Part shown: piece by piece, positions 1-8,484 of the stretch | Layout: each line of letters opens with the position of its first letter | How positions within the stretch are numbered: position 1 is the stretch's first letter | Program-made: the position numbers and the translations under genes | Notes under the pieces: generated by a model | What the model was told of the DNA's origin: nothing | Seen by the model: the letters and a program-made list of their open reading frames with translations, nothing else | Database searches by the model: none | NCBI GenBank assembly: GCA_001871015.1 | Contig: MNUO01000030.1 | Location: 1-22,777 of the forward strand | Length of the DNA stretch: 22,777 nt | Direction: 5' to 3' | From: Candidatus Desantisbacteria bacterium CG1_02_38_46 | GTDB taxonomy: Bacteria > Desantisbacteria > UBA1551 > UBA1559

Positions 1-867
1 CTGGGAAGAATCGCAGCAAAGTGGGCAAGTAGGGAGGGTTATCGTCCAGCTATAGTTCATACGCCTCATGGACATGTGTTCTACGGATATTATGGAACTG
101 TTCTTTCAAAATTGTTTTTAGCTCTGGAGAGGTGGGCAGCAAACTTCACTGACAGAATCATTACTCTTACCCAGAAAGGAATTGACGAACATTTACAATT
201 TGGGGTTGGCAAAGACAGGTCAAAGTTTACTGCAATCCCAGACGGAGTGGATTTAAATAGATTCACGAATTTGAAAATAGACCCTACAAGAAAGAAAAAA
301 GAGCTTGGTTTGCCGCCTGAAGGAGTGAAATTAATAGGAAGCGCGGGAAGACTTGAGCCTGTAAAAGGTTACAAATATTTCGTAGAGGCAAGTTTTAGAG
401 TAAAAAAATCTATTCCAGATTGCCTGTTCCTTTTAATTGGAGACGGAAGTTTGTACAACAAACTCCAGCATCAGATAGAGAGTAGCGGACTTCAACAAAA
501 CTTCAGGATTTTGGGTTGGCGCAACGATATTAATGAAATTATCTCAATTCTGGATATATTTGTACTTTCTTCATTAAACGAAGGAATGGGGCGGGTACTC
601 GTTGAAGCAATGGTAATGGGAAAACCAGTTGTTGCCACAAAAGTGGGTGGAATTCCATCGGTGGTGATTGATGGTGAGACCGGAATGCTTGTACCTTCTA
701 AGAACCCGCAAGCACTTGCAGAAGCGATTATTTCATTGTTGAAGAATCCAGAAAAAATGAAAAAAATGGGTGAGGCAGGAAAGGAAAGAGCAAGATTATT
801 CAGTATTGAAGTAATGGTTGAAAAAACACAGAAATTATATGAAGAATTACTAAGGGAACGCAGATGA
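1..867 (+). CDS. Family 4 glycosyltransferase, 5' end outside window
   Basis: The reading frame is open from base 1, so the start lies upstream of the window; 288 residues are visible. The first residues read ...HTPHGHVFYGYYG, typical of the end of the N-terminal Rossmann domain of GT4/GT-B enzymes. The C-terminal domain shows GSAGRLEPVKG (about nt 340-370), LLIGDG, and the donor-binding E-x7-E motif within NEGMGRVLVEAM (about nt 577-612). Family knowledge: these retaining enzymes move a sugar from a nucleotide donor to a lipid-linked or glycan acceptor on the cytoplasmic side. The ATG of the next gene overlaps the stop by 4 bases, so it is the first visible gene of a polysaccharide operon. 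Its last codons (RERR) run into a CGCAGAT repeat. Donor and acceptor cannot be told from the sequence. Confidence 0.9.
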   Translation: MGRIAAKWASREGYRPAIVHTPHGHVFYGYYGTVLSKLFLALERWAANFTDRIITLTQKGIDEHLQFGVGKDRSKFTAIPDGVDLNRFTNLKIDPTRKKKELGLPPEGVKLIGSAGRLEPVKGYKYFVEASFRVKKSIPDCLFLLIGDGSLYNKLQHQIESSGLQQNFRILGWRNDINEIISILDIFVLSSLNEGMGRVLVEAMVMGKPVVATKVGGIPSVVIDGETGMLVPSKNPQALAEAIISLLKNPEKMKKMGEAGKERARLFSIEVMVEKTQKLYEELLRERR

Positions 868-900
868 ACGCAGGCAGTAAACCGCAGATTCGCGCAGATA
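855..900 (+). repeat. CGCAGAT-type short repeat array spanning a gene junction
   Basis: CGCAGAT occurs at 859-865, 883-889 and 893-899, with a related CGCAGGC at 869-875; the unit spacing is 10, 14 and 10 bases. The array covers the last codons of the glycosyltransferase and the first dozen codons of the PHP protein. I recall similar CGCAGAT arrays scattered between genes in many candidate-phylum genomes, so this is probably a dispersed element rather than ordinary coding sequence. Confidence 0.6.
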
Positions 901-2213
901 AGTATAAACTCAGACAGAAGAATACATTATTTGTCTTTTTTGTTGCGGTGATTTTTTCTGCCGTTTCTGCAGCCGCGCAGGTTTCCCAGAATTACCAGCG
1001 GGTTCCCGGCATAATTCATGTTCATACAAAAGCGAGCGGTGGAATATTTTCAGTAGAAGAAATTGCAAAGAGGGCAAAAAGTAAAGGGATAAAGATAGTC
1101 ATCCTGACCGATTCGGCGATGCGGAAGGCTCAATACAGTCCTCTTCCATTTTTGCGCAGCATAATAAATAAGACAGTTGAGCTCAATTCAGTCCTGAAAT
1201 ATGGTCCTGGAAAATATCTTAAAGAGATAGAGACTGCAAATAAATCAAATCCGGATATGGTGATTATCCCCGGCGTTGAGGTGTCTCCGTTTTATTACTG
1301 GGAAGGAAATTACTTCAGAAAAAACCTTGTGATGCACAACTGGCATAAGAATATACTTGTTATCGGACTTGACAAATCTTCTGATTATAAGTATTTACCA
1401 ATGGTTTCCAACGGCAAAAGCAGATTTAATCAATATCAGGGAGACAAAGGTTCAGCACCATATCAGGATTTGATTGATTATGTGAATGAAAAGGGTGGAT
1501 TGTGTTTCTGGTCCGCACCAGAGGTTAAAACTGAAACAACTTATGCTGGAATAAAACTTTTGACCCTTTCTTATTACGAAGAACTTTTGCATACTTCTGG
1601 CTATACTGGATTCGCTGCTTTCTTTGAAGGGTATAGAAAGATTGGGGAACCCGCTGGTGTATGGGATGAAGTCCTTATGGAATATTGTAAAGGAAAAAGA
1701 GGTAAGCCAGTTTGGACAATTGGTGAGATTGACTACCACTATGAAGGAGAGGCGGGTGGAAAAACCATTGATGAAGTTCAGACAGTATTTTATCTGCCAA
1801 ATGTAGCGCAGGACTTTAGTCCTGCTAAAATATCTAGACAAAGTATTCTGAATGCCCTGCGTTCAGGGAAAATGTATGCACTCTGGAAAACAAAAGAGTA
1901 TGGATTAATACTGGATAAGTTTTTTATTGATGTTGATGGGAAACCTTTAATTATGGGTGATGAAATCACTTCTTCAGGACGGGTGAAAATTTACTGCAAT
2001 ATTATTTCCTCAGATGGGAAGGCAAAGTCTGTTAAAGTTAAAGTGATAAAAAGTGGTAGTATACTTAAGATTTTTGAGGGTTTTACACCGATGAATGTGC
2101 GATTTCAGGATTCAAATTTAGAAAAAGGAAGGAAAATTTATTATCGATTAGATATAGAAGGAAAATATCCACATAGAATATTCACTAATCCTGTATTTGT
2201 TAATATAAAATGA
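864..2213 (+). CDS. Secreted PHP-domain (metal-dependent hydrolase-like) protein
   Basis: 449 residues. The N-terminus is basic and followed by a hydrophobic stretch (residues about 22-38, ending SAAAQ), a probable signal peptide with signal peptidase I cleavage after an A-x-A site. The mature part starts with GIIHVHTKASGG and VEEIAKRAKSKGIKIVILTD, the first PHP metal-binding motif (H-x-H) and the following strand, and later has PGVEVSPF. Family knowledge: PHP domains bind two or three metals and act as phosphoesterases or related hydrolases; exported members are uncharacterised. It sits in a polysaccharide operon with 4-base overlaps on both sides. Residues about 1-14 come from a CGCAGAT repeat, and residues 314-322 (VAQDFSPAK) are encoded by a palindromic repeat. 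The true start could be slightly downstream of 864 because the repeat supplies the first codons. Confidence 0.75.
   Translation: MNAGSKPQIRADKYKLRQKNTLFVFFVAVIFSAVSAAAQVSQNYQRVPGIIHVHTKASGGIFSVEEIAKRAKSKGIKIVILTDSAMRKAQYSPLPFLRSIINKTVELNSVLKYGPGKYLKEIETANKSNPDMVIIPGVEVSPFYYWEGNYFRKNLVMHNWHKNILVIGLDKSSDYKYLPMVSNGKSRFNQYQGDKGSAPYQDLIDYVNEKGGLCFWSAPEVKTETTYAGIKLLTLSYYEELLHTSGYTGFAAFFEGYRKIGEPAGVWDEVLMEYCKGKRGKPVWTIGEIDYHYEGEAGGKTIDEVQTVFYLPNVAQDFSPAKISRQSILNALRSGKMYALWKTKEYGLILDKFFIDVDGKPLIMGDEITSSGRVKIYCNIISSDGKAKSVKVKVIKSGSILKIFEGFTPMNVRFQDSNLEKGRKIYYRLDIEGKYPHRIFTNPVFVNIK
1808..1825 (+). repeat. CAGGACTTTAGTCCTG palindromic repeat inside a coding region
   Basis: GCAGGACTTTAGTCCTGC is an inverted repeat with 7-base arms around TTTA. 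It lies in frame in the PHP gene and encodes AQDFSPA. The same core (CAGGACTTTAGTCCTG) recurs at 18104-18119 in the non-coding leader of dnaE, so it is a dispersed element and not a chance feature of this gene. Confidence 0.8.
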
Positions 2214-2911
2214 TTATAGCAATTCATCAGCCACAATATTTGCCATGGCTTGGTTATTTTGATAAAATTGATAAGAGTGATAAATTTGTCCTTCTTGATG
2301 ATGTTCAATTTAAAAAAAATGAATGGCAAAACCGCAATCGTATCAAGACTGCTGGCAGTGGTGGCTGGCAGTGGATAACAGTGCCGGTAATCCATAGGTT
2401 TGGGCAGAAAATAAATGAAGTAAAAATCAACAATCAAGAGAACTGGTGTAAAAAACATCTCCATCAACTTGAGACAAATTACTTTAAATCCCCACATTTT
2501 CCACAATATTACGATTTTTTAAAAGAAACTTATGCAAGAAAATGGGAAAATTTAAGTGAAGTGAATATTTACTTCATAGAGTATTTGACAAAGACCCTTG
2601 GTATCAAGAAACAGTTAGTTAAATCCTCAGATTTGAAAGTTAGTGGTGAAAAAACAGACAGGCTTGTCAATATTTGCAAGATGCTAAATGCAAATATCTA
2701 TCTTTCTGGAGTTGGTGCTAAAGAATATATTGAGATAGAAAAATTTGAAAAAGAAAAAATTAAAGTTATTTTTCAGGATTTTCACCATCCTGTTTATAAA
2801 CAATTATACGGAGAATTTATTCCGAACCTCTCTGTTGGAGATTTGCTTTTCAACTACGGGGATGAAAGCCTGAAAATATTAAGAGGAAATACGGAGCATT
2901 TATGTACTTAA
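2210..2911 (+). CDS. WbqC-like family protein
   Basis: 233 residues beginning IIAIHQPQYLPWLGYFDKI, the diagnostic N-terminus of the WbqC-like family (H-x-P-x-Y-x-P-W), followed by FVLLDDVQFKKNEWQNRN. Family knowledge: WbqC-like proteins occur in O-antigen and polysaccharide loci and are thought to act in amino-sugar modification, but their reaction is not well established. The ATG overlaps the PHP stop by 4 bases, and the stop overlaps the next start by 10, consistent with one translationally coupled operon. Length fits the family. The role in this locus is inferred from context. Confidence 0.88.
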   Translation: MIIAIHQPQYLPWLGYFDKIDKSDKFVLLDDVQFKKNEWQNRNRIKTAGSGGWQWITVPVIHRFGQKINEVKINNQENWCKKHLHQLETNYFKSPHFPQYYDFLKETYARKWENLSEVNIYFIEYLTKTLGIKKQLVKSSDLKVSGEKTDRLVNICKMLNANIYLSGVGAKEYIEIEKFEKEKIKVIFQDFHHPVYKQLYGEFIPNLSVGDLLFNYGDESLKILRGNTEHLCT

Positions 2912-3717
2912 ATTTCTGGGGATTAAAAGAAAAACCGTTTGAGAACACTCCTGACCCACGATTCCTTTATTGTTCCCTACAACATGAGGAAGCGTTATCC
3001 CGACTTCTATATGTGGTAAGGGAGCGCAAAGGCGCAGGAATGTTAACAGGAGTGTTTGGCTGTGGCAAGACACTTCTGGCGCATACTCTTTTGAGAGAAC
3101 TCGGGAGTGATATTTATAGAATTGCCCTGATTAATAATCCAAAATTAAGTCATATTGAGTTATTGATGGATATAGCGCTTAAACTTGGAGCATCAAATTT
3201 GCCTGCCAGGAAAACTGATGTATTGACGAACCTCTTGCTGGATTCAATTAATGAAATTCTTCAGGACAATCTCAAGGATGGAAAGGAAACAGTCATTATT
3301 ATTGATGAAGCACACGTGATTAAAGACGAAGACGTCTGGGATGAATTGAGACTTTTATTGAACTTTCAGCTGGAGGATAAATTTCTTCTGTCACTTTTAT
3401 TACTTGGACAACCTGAATTGCGTAAGATAATTGAGGCTAACAAACCACTTTTACAGAGAATAACAATCAAATCTCGTCTGGAGAGCCTGAGTGAGACCGA
3501 TACATCTTTCTATATTTTGCACAGGTTAAAGATAGCGGGTAGAGAAAAGGAAATTTTTACCAAGGGTACAATCCCGTTGATACATAAGCAATCAGGTGGC
3601 ATCCCACGCCGGATAAATCAGATTTGTGATATGGCATTGTTTGCGGGTTTTGGGAAGAAAGCAAAATCAATTGATGAGAAAATAATTCAGGAAGTAATGA
3701 AGGGTTTGGAGGAATAA
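2902..3717 (+). CDS. ExeA-like secretion ATPase, first of two tandem copies
   Basis: 271 residues, an AAA-type ATPase. The Walker A motif GVFGCGKT is at residues 50-57 and Walker B VIIIDEAH at 131-138; the N-terminal FWGLKEKPFENTPDPRFLY is the signature of ExeA/GspA-like ATPases. The length matches the ATPase subfamily found in XrtA/PEP-CTERM exopolysaccharide loci. Family knowledge: these are thought to couple ATP hydrolysis to assembly of secretion or polysaccharide-export machinery at the inner membrane. No transmembrane or peptidoglycan-binding extension is visible, unlike full-length ExeA. It is preceded by CGGAG 6 bases before the ATG and followed two bases later by a close paralogue. 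It is possibly half of a hetero-oligomer with that paralogue. Confidence 0.88.
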   Translation: MYLNFWGLKEKPFENTPDPRFLYCSLQHEEALSRLLYVVRERKGAGMLTGVFGCGKTLLAHTLLRELGSDIYRIALINNPKLSHIELLMDIALKLGASNLPARKTDVLTNLLLDSINEILQDNLKDGKETVIIIDEAHVIKDEDVWDELRLLLNFQLEDKFLLSLLLLGQPELRKIIEANKPLLQRITIKSRLESLSETDTSFYILHRLKIAGREKEIFTKGTIPLIHKQSGGIPRRINQICDMALFAGFGKKAKSIDEKIIQEVMKGLEE

Positions 3718-3719
3718 TT

Positions 3720-4520
3720 ATGTATGAAGAGTTTTGGGGATTGAAAGAAAAACCGTTTGAGAACACTCCTGACCCACGTTTTCTTTATAACTCAAACCAG
3801 CACGAAGAAGCGCTTTCCCGCTTGCTCTACGTGATTCGAGAGCGCAAGGGAGCAGGGATGCTTACAGGTGTTTTTGGTTGTGGAAAGACCCTTATTGCAA
3901 AAACTATCCTTGCAGAACTCGGAAGGGATATTTACAGAGTTTCACTTGTCACAAACCCGAGGTTAAATGATGTGGAGCTATTGAGGATGATTGGTTATCA
4001 GCTTGGTGGCGAGGTATTACAGACCACAAAGTCAGATGTACTTATAAGTTTAGAAAATGTTCTTCTCAATAACATAAGGGATGGAAAAAATACAGTTGTC
4101 ATTATAGATGAGGCCCATTCAATTGAAAACAGGGAAGTATTTGAAGAGATAAGACTTTTGTTAAACTTTCAGCACGAAGATAAATTTCTTCTAACAGTTC
4201 TACTGCTCGGTCAGCCAGAATTAAGAGAGAAAATAGACGCAAATAAACAATTGAGCCAACGCATAGCCTTGAAGTATCATCTCCAGGGATTGAGTAAAGA
4301 GGAGGCAGGTTTTTATATTGAACACAGAATAAAAGTTGCAGGTGGCAAAAAGGATATATTTAAACAGGAGGCAAAAGAACTTATCTTTGAGAATTCAGCA
4401 GGCATTCCACGCAGAATAAATCAAATATGTGATATGGCTCTATTTTTGGGTTTTGGCAAAAAGATAAAGTCAGTTGAGAAAGAAATGGTCAGGGAATCTC
4501 TTGCAGGGCTGGAGGGATGA
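3720..4520 (+). CDS. ExeA-like secretion ATPase, second tandem copy
   Basis: 266 residues, clearly paralogous to the preceding gene. Walker A GVFGCGKT is again at residues 50-57 and Walker B VVIIDEAH at about 126-133, with AGIPRRINQICDMALF near the C-terminus in both. The N-terminal roughly 57 residues are nearly identical, including a nearly unchanged DNA stretch (about 3738-3778 against 2920-2960). The middle of the proteins has diverged far more, in the segment following Walker A that reads the sensor strands. ATPase function is seen; coupling to polysaccharide export is inferred from the operon. The stop overlaps the next ATG. Confidence 0.88.
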   Translation: MYEEFWGLKEKPFENTPDPRFLYNSNQHEEALSRLLYVIRERKGAGMLTGVFGCGKTLIAKTILAELGRDIYRVSLVTNPRLNDVELLRMIGYQLGGEVLQTTKSDVLISLENVLLNNIRDGKNTVVIIDEAHSIENREVFEEIRLLLNFQHEDKFLLTVLLLGQPELREKIDANKQLSQRIALKYHLQGLSKEEAGFYIEHRIKVAGGKKDIFKQEAKELIFENSAGIPRRINQICDMALFLGFGKKIKSVEKEMVRESLAGLEG

Positions 4521-5152
4521 TGGGGGTTATGATGAAGATATTAGCGATAGGTGCGCATCCAGATGATCTGGAATATGGGTGTGGGGGAACGCTTTTGAAG
4601 TATAGCAAAAAGGGGGTAAAGATTCATCTTCTTGTTTTAACTCAGGGTGAAATTGGCGGCAAACCAGGAGTGCGTAAAATAGAACAGGGGGAATCAGCAA
4701 AAATACTCAAGGCAAAGGTTTACTGGGGAGGATATGCGGATACAGAGATTCCAAATGATAAAGGTTTGATTTCCAAAATAGAGAACGTAATTAAACTTGT
4801 GAAGCCTGATTTAATTTTTGTCAATTATTTTAATGATACCCACCAGGACCACCGCAGCACTGCCGCTTCCACTATTTCTGCTACAAGGCATTTGAGAAAC
4901 GTTCTTTTCTACGAAGTTCCTACAACCGTGGATTTTACGCCAACTGTTTTTATGGATATCGGCGATGTACTTCAGTATAAAATGAGGTTGCTGAAAGCAC
5001 ATAAATCCCAGGTCTACGCAACAAAGATTGCAGGAAGGGTTGGCATTCTGAGCATTCTGGAAAGCGTGAGGTCCTGTGCCAATTTTAGAGGATTTCAGGG
5101 AAGGGTGAAATACGCAGAAGGGTTTGCACCACTGAGATTGTCATTGAAATGA
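4517..5152 (+). CDS. PIG-L/LmbE family deacetylase
   Basis: 211 residues. ILAIGAHPDDLEYGCGGTL carries the AHPDD zinc and catalytic motif (His14, Asp16, Asp17), and HQDH (109-112) provides the later metal-binding His. Family knowledge: these zinc enzymes remove acetyl groups from N-acetylglucosaminyl substrates, as in GPI-anchor, mycothiol and bacillithiol synthesis. Here, between an ExeA-like ATPase and a sugar aminotransferase, the likely substrate is an amino-sugar intermediate of the exopolysaccharide, but this is inference. Start choice is unclear: ATGs occur at 4517, 4520, 4529 and 4532, and GGAGGG ends directly before 4517, so 4529 or 4532 are better spaced for initiation. Confidence 0.9.
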   Translation: MMGVMMKILAIGAHPDDLEYGCGGTLLKYSKKGVKIHLLVLTQGEIGGKPGVRKIEQGESAKILKAKVYWGGYADTEIPNDKGLISKIENVIKLVKPDLIFVNYFNDTHQDHRSTAASTISATRHLRNVLFYEVPTTVDFTPTVFMDIGDVLQYKMRLLKAHKSQVYATKIAGRVGILSILESVRSCANFRGFQGRVKYAEGFAPLRLSLK

Positions 5153-6195
5153 TACCGCATTCAAAACCAACTATTGGCAAGGATGATGAAGAGGCAATTT
5201 TGCGTGTATTGCATTCAGGTCAAATTGCACAGGGGAGAATTACAAGAGAATTTGAAAAAAAATTTGCTTCATTCATTGATTTGAAGGATGGAGTTGCATT
5301 AAATTGTGGAACATCAGCTCTCCACTTAAGCCTTCTTGCACTTGAAGTAAAGGAAGATGATGAGGTTATAATTCCTTCATATACTTGTACTGCTCTTTTA
5401 AATGCAGTGAACTATGTCAGGGCTAAACCGAGGATAGTGGATATCGATCGCGATGACTATAATATTTCTTTTTCTGAAATTGAAAAAAATCTGACAAAGA
5501 AGACCAAAGCAGTCATTGTCCCCCATATGTTTGGGGCTCCTGTTAAGGAAATTTTAAAGATTCTAAAATTTGGTCTTCCTGTTATTGAGGATTGTGCTCA
5601 GGCAATTGGGGCGACAAGCAATGGCAAAATGATTGGTACATTTGGTATCCTCTCCATTTTTTCATTTTATGCAACAAAAGTTATGACAACTGGAGAAGGC
5701 GGAATGGTTTTATCAAATTCTAAAAGGTTACTTGAGAAAATAAGAGATTTAAGAGATTATGACGAAAAAAAAGATTATAAGATAAGATATAATTATAAAA
5801 TGACTGATATACAGGCAGCGCTCGGCTTAAGTCAACTGAGAAAACTCCCGGATTTCATTAAGAAGAGAAAAGAAACTGCATCAACTTATAGCCGGCATTT
5901 TTCAAGTCTTGGATTGAGGATACCAGAATTTCGGGAGGGGCATATCTATTTTCGTTATATAATTGAGCAGGAACTGAGTTCAGTTGAGAAATTTTTGAGA
6001 AAATTAAGAAGAGCAGGAATAAATTGTAAAAAACCTGTATTTAGACCTTTACACCATTATCTGGGATTAAAGGGATTTTTAAATAGCGAGGATGCCTGGC
6101 AGTGTTCAGTTTCAATCCCAATTTATCCATCTTTAACAGAAAATGAAATCAAAAAAATAATTGAAAGCGTCCGTTACCTTTTTGTAGAAAAGTAG
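5149..6195 (+). CDS. DegT/DnrJ/EryC1/StrS-type sugar aminotransferase
   Basis: 348 residues of a PLP-dependent fold type I enzyme. The visible landmarks are CGTSALHL (53-60), the cofactor-contacting acid in EDCAQAIGA (Asp148) and the Schiff-base lysine in FSFYATKVMTTGEGG (Lys177). Family knowledge: these transfer an amino group from glutamate to a keto-sugar nucleotide, making amino sugars such as perosamine or 4-amino-4,6-dideoxy sugars. The ATG overlaps the deacetylase stop by 4 bases. With the dehydratase-like enzyme at 7520 it could form a route from a nucleoside-diphosphate 4-keto-6-deoxy sugar to an amino sugar, which is inference. Confidence 0.93.
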   Translation: MIPHSKPTIGKDDEEAILRVLHSGQIAQGRITREFEKKFASFIDLKDGVALNCGTSALHLSLLALEVKEDDEVIIPSYTCTALLNAVNYVRAKPRIVDIDRDDYNISFSEIEKNLTKKTKAVIVPHMFGAPVKEILKILKFGLPVIEDCAQAIGATSNGKMIGTFGILSIFSFYATKVMTTGEGGMVLSNSKRLLEKIRDLRDYDEKKDYKIRYNYKMTDIQAALGLSQLRKLPDFIKKRKETASTYSRHFSSLGLRIPEFREGHIYFRYIIEQELSSVEKFLRKLRRAGINCKKPVFRPLHHYLGLKGFLNSEDAWQCSVSIPIYPSLTENEIKKIIESVRYLFVEK

Positions 6196-6221
6196 AAGCG
6201 TCCCCTTTTTTGGAGGAAAAT

Positions 6222-7262
6222 ATGTTTACTTTTTATGGATTGAGATTTTTTTTGATGTTTCTTATTTCTTTTTCGGTGAGTTATTTTCTCACTCCTCTGG
6301 TGAGGTTTGTAGCAATTAAACTGAAAGTCTTAGATTATCCCAACCAGAGGAAGAAACATCAAATCCCTACTCCCTTGCTTGGGGGAATTGCAGTATATGT
6401 TGCATATGCAGTTTCAATTTTATGGAATCTTGAATTTTCACTTGAATTAAAAGGGATTGCTGTTGGCTCTACAATTATACTTCTTATAGGAGTGATAGAC
6501 GATTGGAAAAATCTCCCTGCAGGTATAAAATTGGCAGGTCACATTGCCGCTGCATCAATTGTCATATTCTGGGGCGGGTCAACCATAAGTTTCATTCCAC
6601 ACTGGCCTTGTGAGAAAATTCTGGAAATAATTATTTCTTATTTCTGGTTGGCGGGTGTCACAACTGCTTTTAATTGTATGGACGGGGTAGACGGTTTGGC
6701 AACGGGTCTTGGGATTATCAGTGGGGTCTGTTTCTTTGCCATCGCATATTTGACTCACCAGAGTTATTTAGGTTTCCTTTCAATTGCGCTCATAGGTGCT
6801 TGCGCCGGGTTTTTACGGCACAACTGGAAACCGGCGAGCATTTTTTTAGGAGATGGCGGGAGCAATTTTATTGGTTTTGTCCTTGCAGGATTGGCACTAC
6901 TGGGTAGCTGGAGCGACACCAATCCAATGGTTTCACTTGGAATCCCGCTTCTTATTCTCGCAGTGCCTATTTTTGATATGGTTTATATTACAGCCTCCAG
7001 AATCAAAAATGGCAATGTTAGGAATCTCCATCAATGGATTGAATATGTCGGAAGGGACCATTTTCATCATCGTTTAATCAACCTCGGATTTGGAGAAAGG
7101 GGCGCTGTAATCTTTATATATTTCCTGAGCCTTTCTCTGGGAATAAGTGCAATAGCAATCAGTAGAACAGGTTTCAGAGAGGTCATTCTGTTGCTGACCC
7201 AGGCAATAATCATTCTATTGATTATCACAAGTGTAATGGTTGTAGGCCGCAAAGAGGAATAA
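6222..7262 (+). CDS. WecA/TagO-like undecaprenyl-phosphate sugar-1-phosphate transferase
   Basis: About 346 residues, polytopic, with roughly ten hydrophobic segments. Family motifs are all present: IDDWKNLP (first Asp-rich loop), AFNCMDGVDGLATG, FLGDGGSNFIGF and the C-terminal GRDHFHHRL histidine loop. Family knowledge: this enzyme joins a sugar-1-phosphate (usually GlcNAc-1-P) to undecaprenyl phosphate and starts glycan synthesis at the cytoplasmic membrane face. I chose ATG 6222 because GGAGG (6212-6216) lies 5 bases upstream. A TTG at 6210 in frame would place that site inside the gene. There is a 26-base gap to the previous gene, the longest within this part of the operon, holding GCGTCCCC. 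Confidence 0.93.
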   Translation: MFTFYGLRFFLMFLISFSVSYFLTPLVRFVAIKLKVLDYPNQRKKHQIPTPLLGGIAVYVAYAVSILWNLEFSLELKGIAVGSTIILLIGVIDDWKNLPAGIKLAGHIAAASIVIFWGGSTISFIPHWPCEKILEIIISYFWLAGVTTAFNCMDGVDGLATGLGIISGVCFFAIAYLTHQSYLGFLSIALIGACAGFLRHNWKPASIFLGDGGSNFIGFVLAGLALLGSWSDTNPMVSLGIPLLILAVPIFDMVYITASRIKNGNVRNLHQWIEYVGRDHFHHRLINLGFGERGAVIFIYFLSLSLGISAIAISRTGFREVILLLTQAIIILLIITSVMVVGRKEE

Positions 7263-7507
7263 TGGAACTGGCAATATTCATCGGGCTGTGGTTCTTCTTT
7301 TTAGGGATGTCCATCTATGCTATAAGATATTTCTTGAGTGGTGGTAAGTCATTCCTGTTAGGAATACCCAGCATTATTTTGTTTATTATTCTCATTATGA
7401 TGTTTCCAGGTGTTTATCATGGATACAGAGGAGTTATATTCTGGACATTGTGGATTTTGATATTAATTGGTATTCTAATATTCTTCATTGCTGTTTTTAG
7501 AAAATGA
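7262..7507 (+). CDS. Small membrane protein of unknown function
   Basis: 81 residues, nearly all hydrophobic. Three probable membrane helices are visible at about residues 3-24, 31-51 and 58-78, linked by short polar turns such as LSGGKS. The ATG overlaps the TAA of the WecA-like gene by one base (TAATG), so its translation is probably coupled. I do not recognise a family. The position suggests an accessory subunit of the glycan-initiating enzyme or of export, but nothing in the sequence proves it. Confidence 0.65.
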   Translation: MELAIFIGLWFFFLGMSIYAIRYFLSGGKSFLLGIPSIILFIILIMMFPGVYHGYRGVIFWTLWILILIGILIFFIAVFRK

Positions 7508-7519
7508 GAAGGAGGAAAA

Positions 7520-8482
7520 ATGCGTGTATTGATTACTGGGATAAGTGGTTTTGTGGGCAGTCATCTCGCAGAGTTTTTGCTTGCAAATGGCGCGGAGGTT
7601 TATGGTAGTATTAGATGGAGAAGCCAGACCGAGAATATTGACCATCTCAAGGAAAAATTGAAATTAATTGATTGTGATATCCGCGATGCTTCCTCTGTGG
7701 AGAAAGTTATTCGGGAGAGTAAGCCAGACCTTATTTATCATCTTGCTGCCCAGTCCTTTGTGCCAACTTCCTGGAATGCTCCTTCAGAGACATTAGTTAC
7801 CAATATCATTGGGGAGTTGAATATTTTTGAGGCGGTCAGGCATTTGCAGATTGCTCCCAAAATTCATATTACTGGTTCATCTGAGGAGTATGGACTTGTT
7901 TATGAAAATGAATTGCCAATTAGAGAGACAAATCCCCTGCGCCCACTTTCTCCTTATGGGGTTAGCAAAGTTGCACAGGATTTACTTGGCTGGCAGTATT
8001 TCCAGAGTTATAAATTAAACATTGTGCGTACCCGTGCTTTTAATCACACCGGACCACGCCGCGGCGAAGTTTTTGTAACATCAAATTTTTCAAAACAAAT
8101 TGCAATGATTGAAAAAGGATTGCAGGAGCCAGTGATGATGGTTGGAAATCTTGAAGCAAGGCGGGATTTCAGCGATGTCAGGGATGTGGTCAGGGCATAC
8201 TGGCTTGCACTGGAGAAAGGAGAAGTAGGCGAAGTATATAATATCTGCTCAGGAAAAACACGCAAGATTCAGGAAGTGCTTGATATTTTGTTTGGAATGA
8301 CAAAGAGTAAAATAGAAATAAAGCAGGACCCTGCAAGGATTCGCCCCTCAGATGTGACTGTCCTCCAGGGAGATAGTACTAAATTTCGTACTAAAACAGG
8401 CTGGAACCCTGAAATTCCTTTTGAGAAAACTCTTGAGGATTTACTTAACTACTGGCGAAAAAAATTGGAAAAATTGAGTTAA
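7520..8482 (+). CDS. NAD(P)-dependent sugar epimerase/dehydratase, GDP-mannose 4,6-dehydratase-like
   Basis: 320 residues of an extended short-chain dehydrogenase. The nucleotide-binding loop is TGISGFVGSHL (6-16), YHLAAQSF (73-80) is a conserved strand, Ser120/121 lie in GSSEEYG, and the catalytic Y-x3-K is YGVSK (Tyr146, Lys150). FNHTGPRRGE and ARRDFSDVRDVVRAYW resemble the GDP-mannose 4,6-dehydratase / GDP-4-keto-6-deoxymannose reductase group more than UDP-glucose epimerases. AAGGAGG at 7509-7515 is an ideal ribosome site for ATG 7520. It likely makes or reduces a 4-keto-6-deoxy sugar nucleotide for the aminotransferase at 5149. It ends the polysaccharide operon, and a new promoter follows directly. 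Confidence 0.85.
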   Translation: MRVLITGISGFVGSHLAEFLLANGAEVYGSIRWRSQTENIDHLKEKLKLIDCDIRDASSVEKVIRESKPDLIYHLAAQSFVPTSWNAPSETLVTNIIGELNIFEAVRHLQIAPKIHITGSSEEYGLVYENELPIRETNPLRPLSPYGVSKVAQDLLGWQYFQSYKLNIVRTRAFNHTGPRRGEVFVTSNFSKQIAMIEKGLQEPVMMVGNLEARRDFSDVRDVVRAYWLALEKGEVGEVYNICSGKTRKIQEVLDILFGMTKSKIEIKQDPARIRPSDVTVLQGDSTKFRTKTGWNPEIPFEKTLEDLLNYWRKKLEKLS

Positions 8483-8484
8483 AC

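Noticed and set aside
1452-1841. Minus-strand open frame opposite the PHP gene
   Set aside because: It is antisense to a gene with clear PHP motifs and has no family signature.
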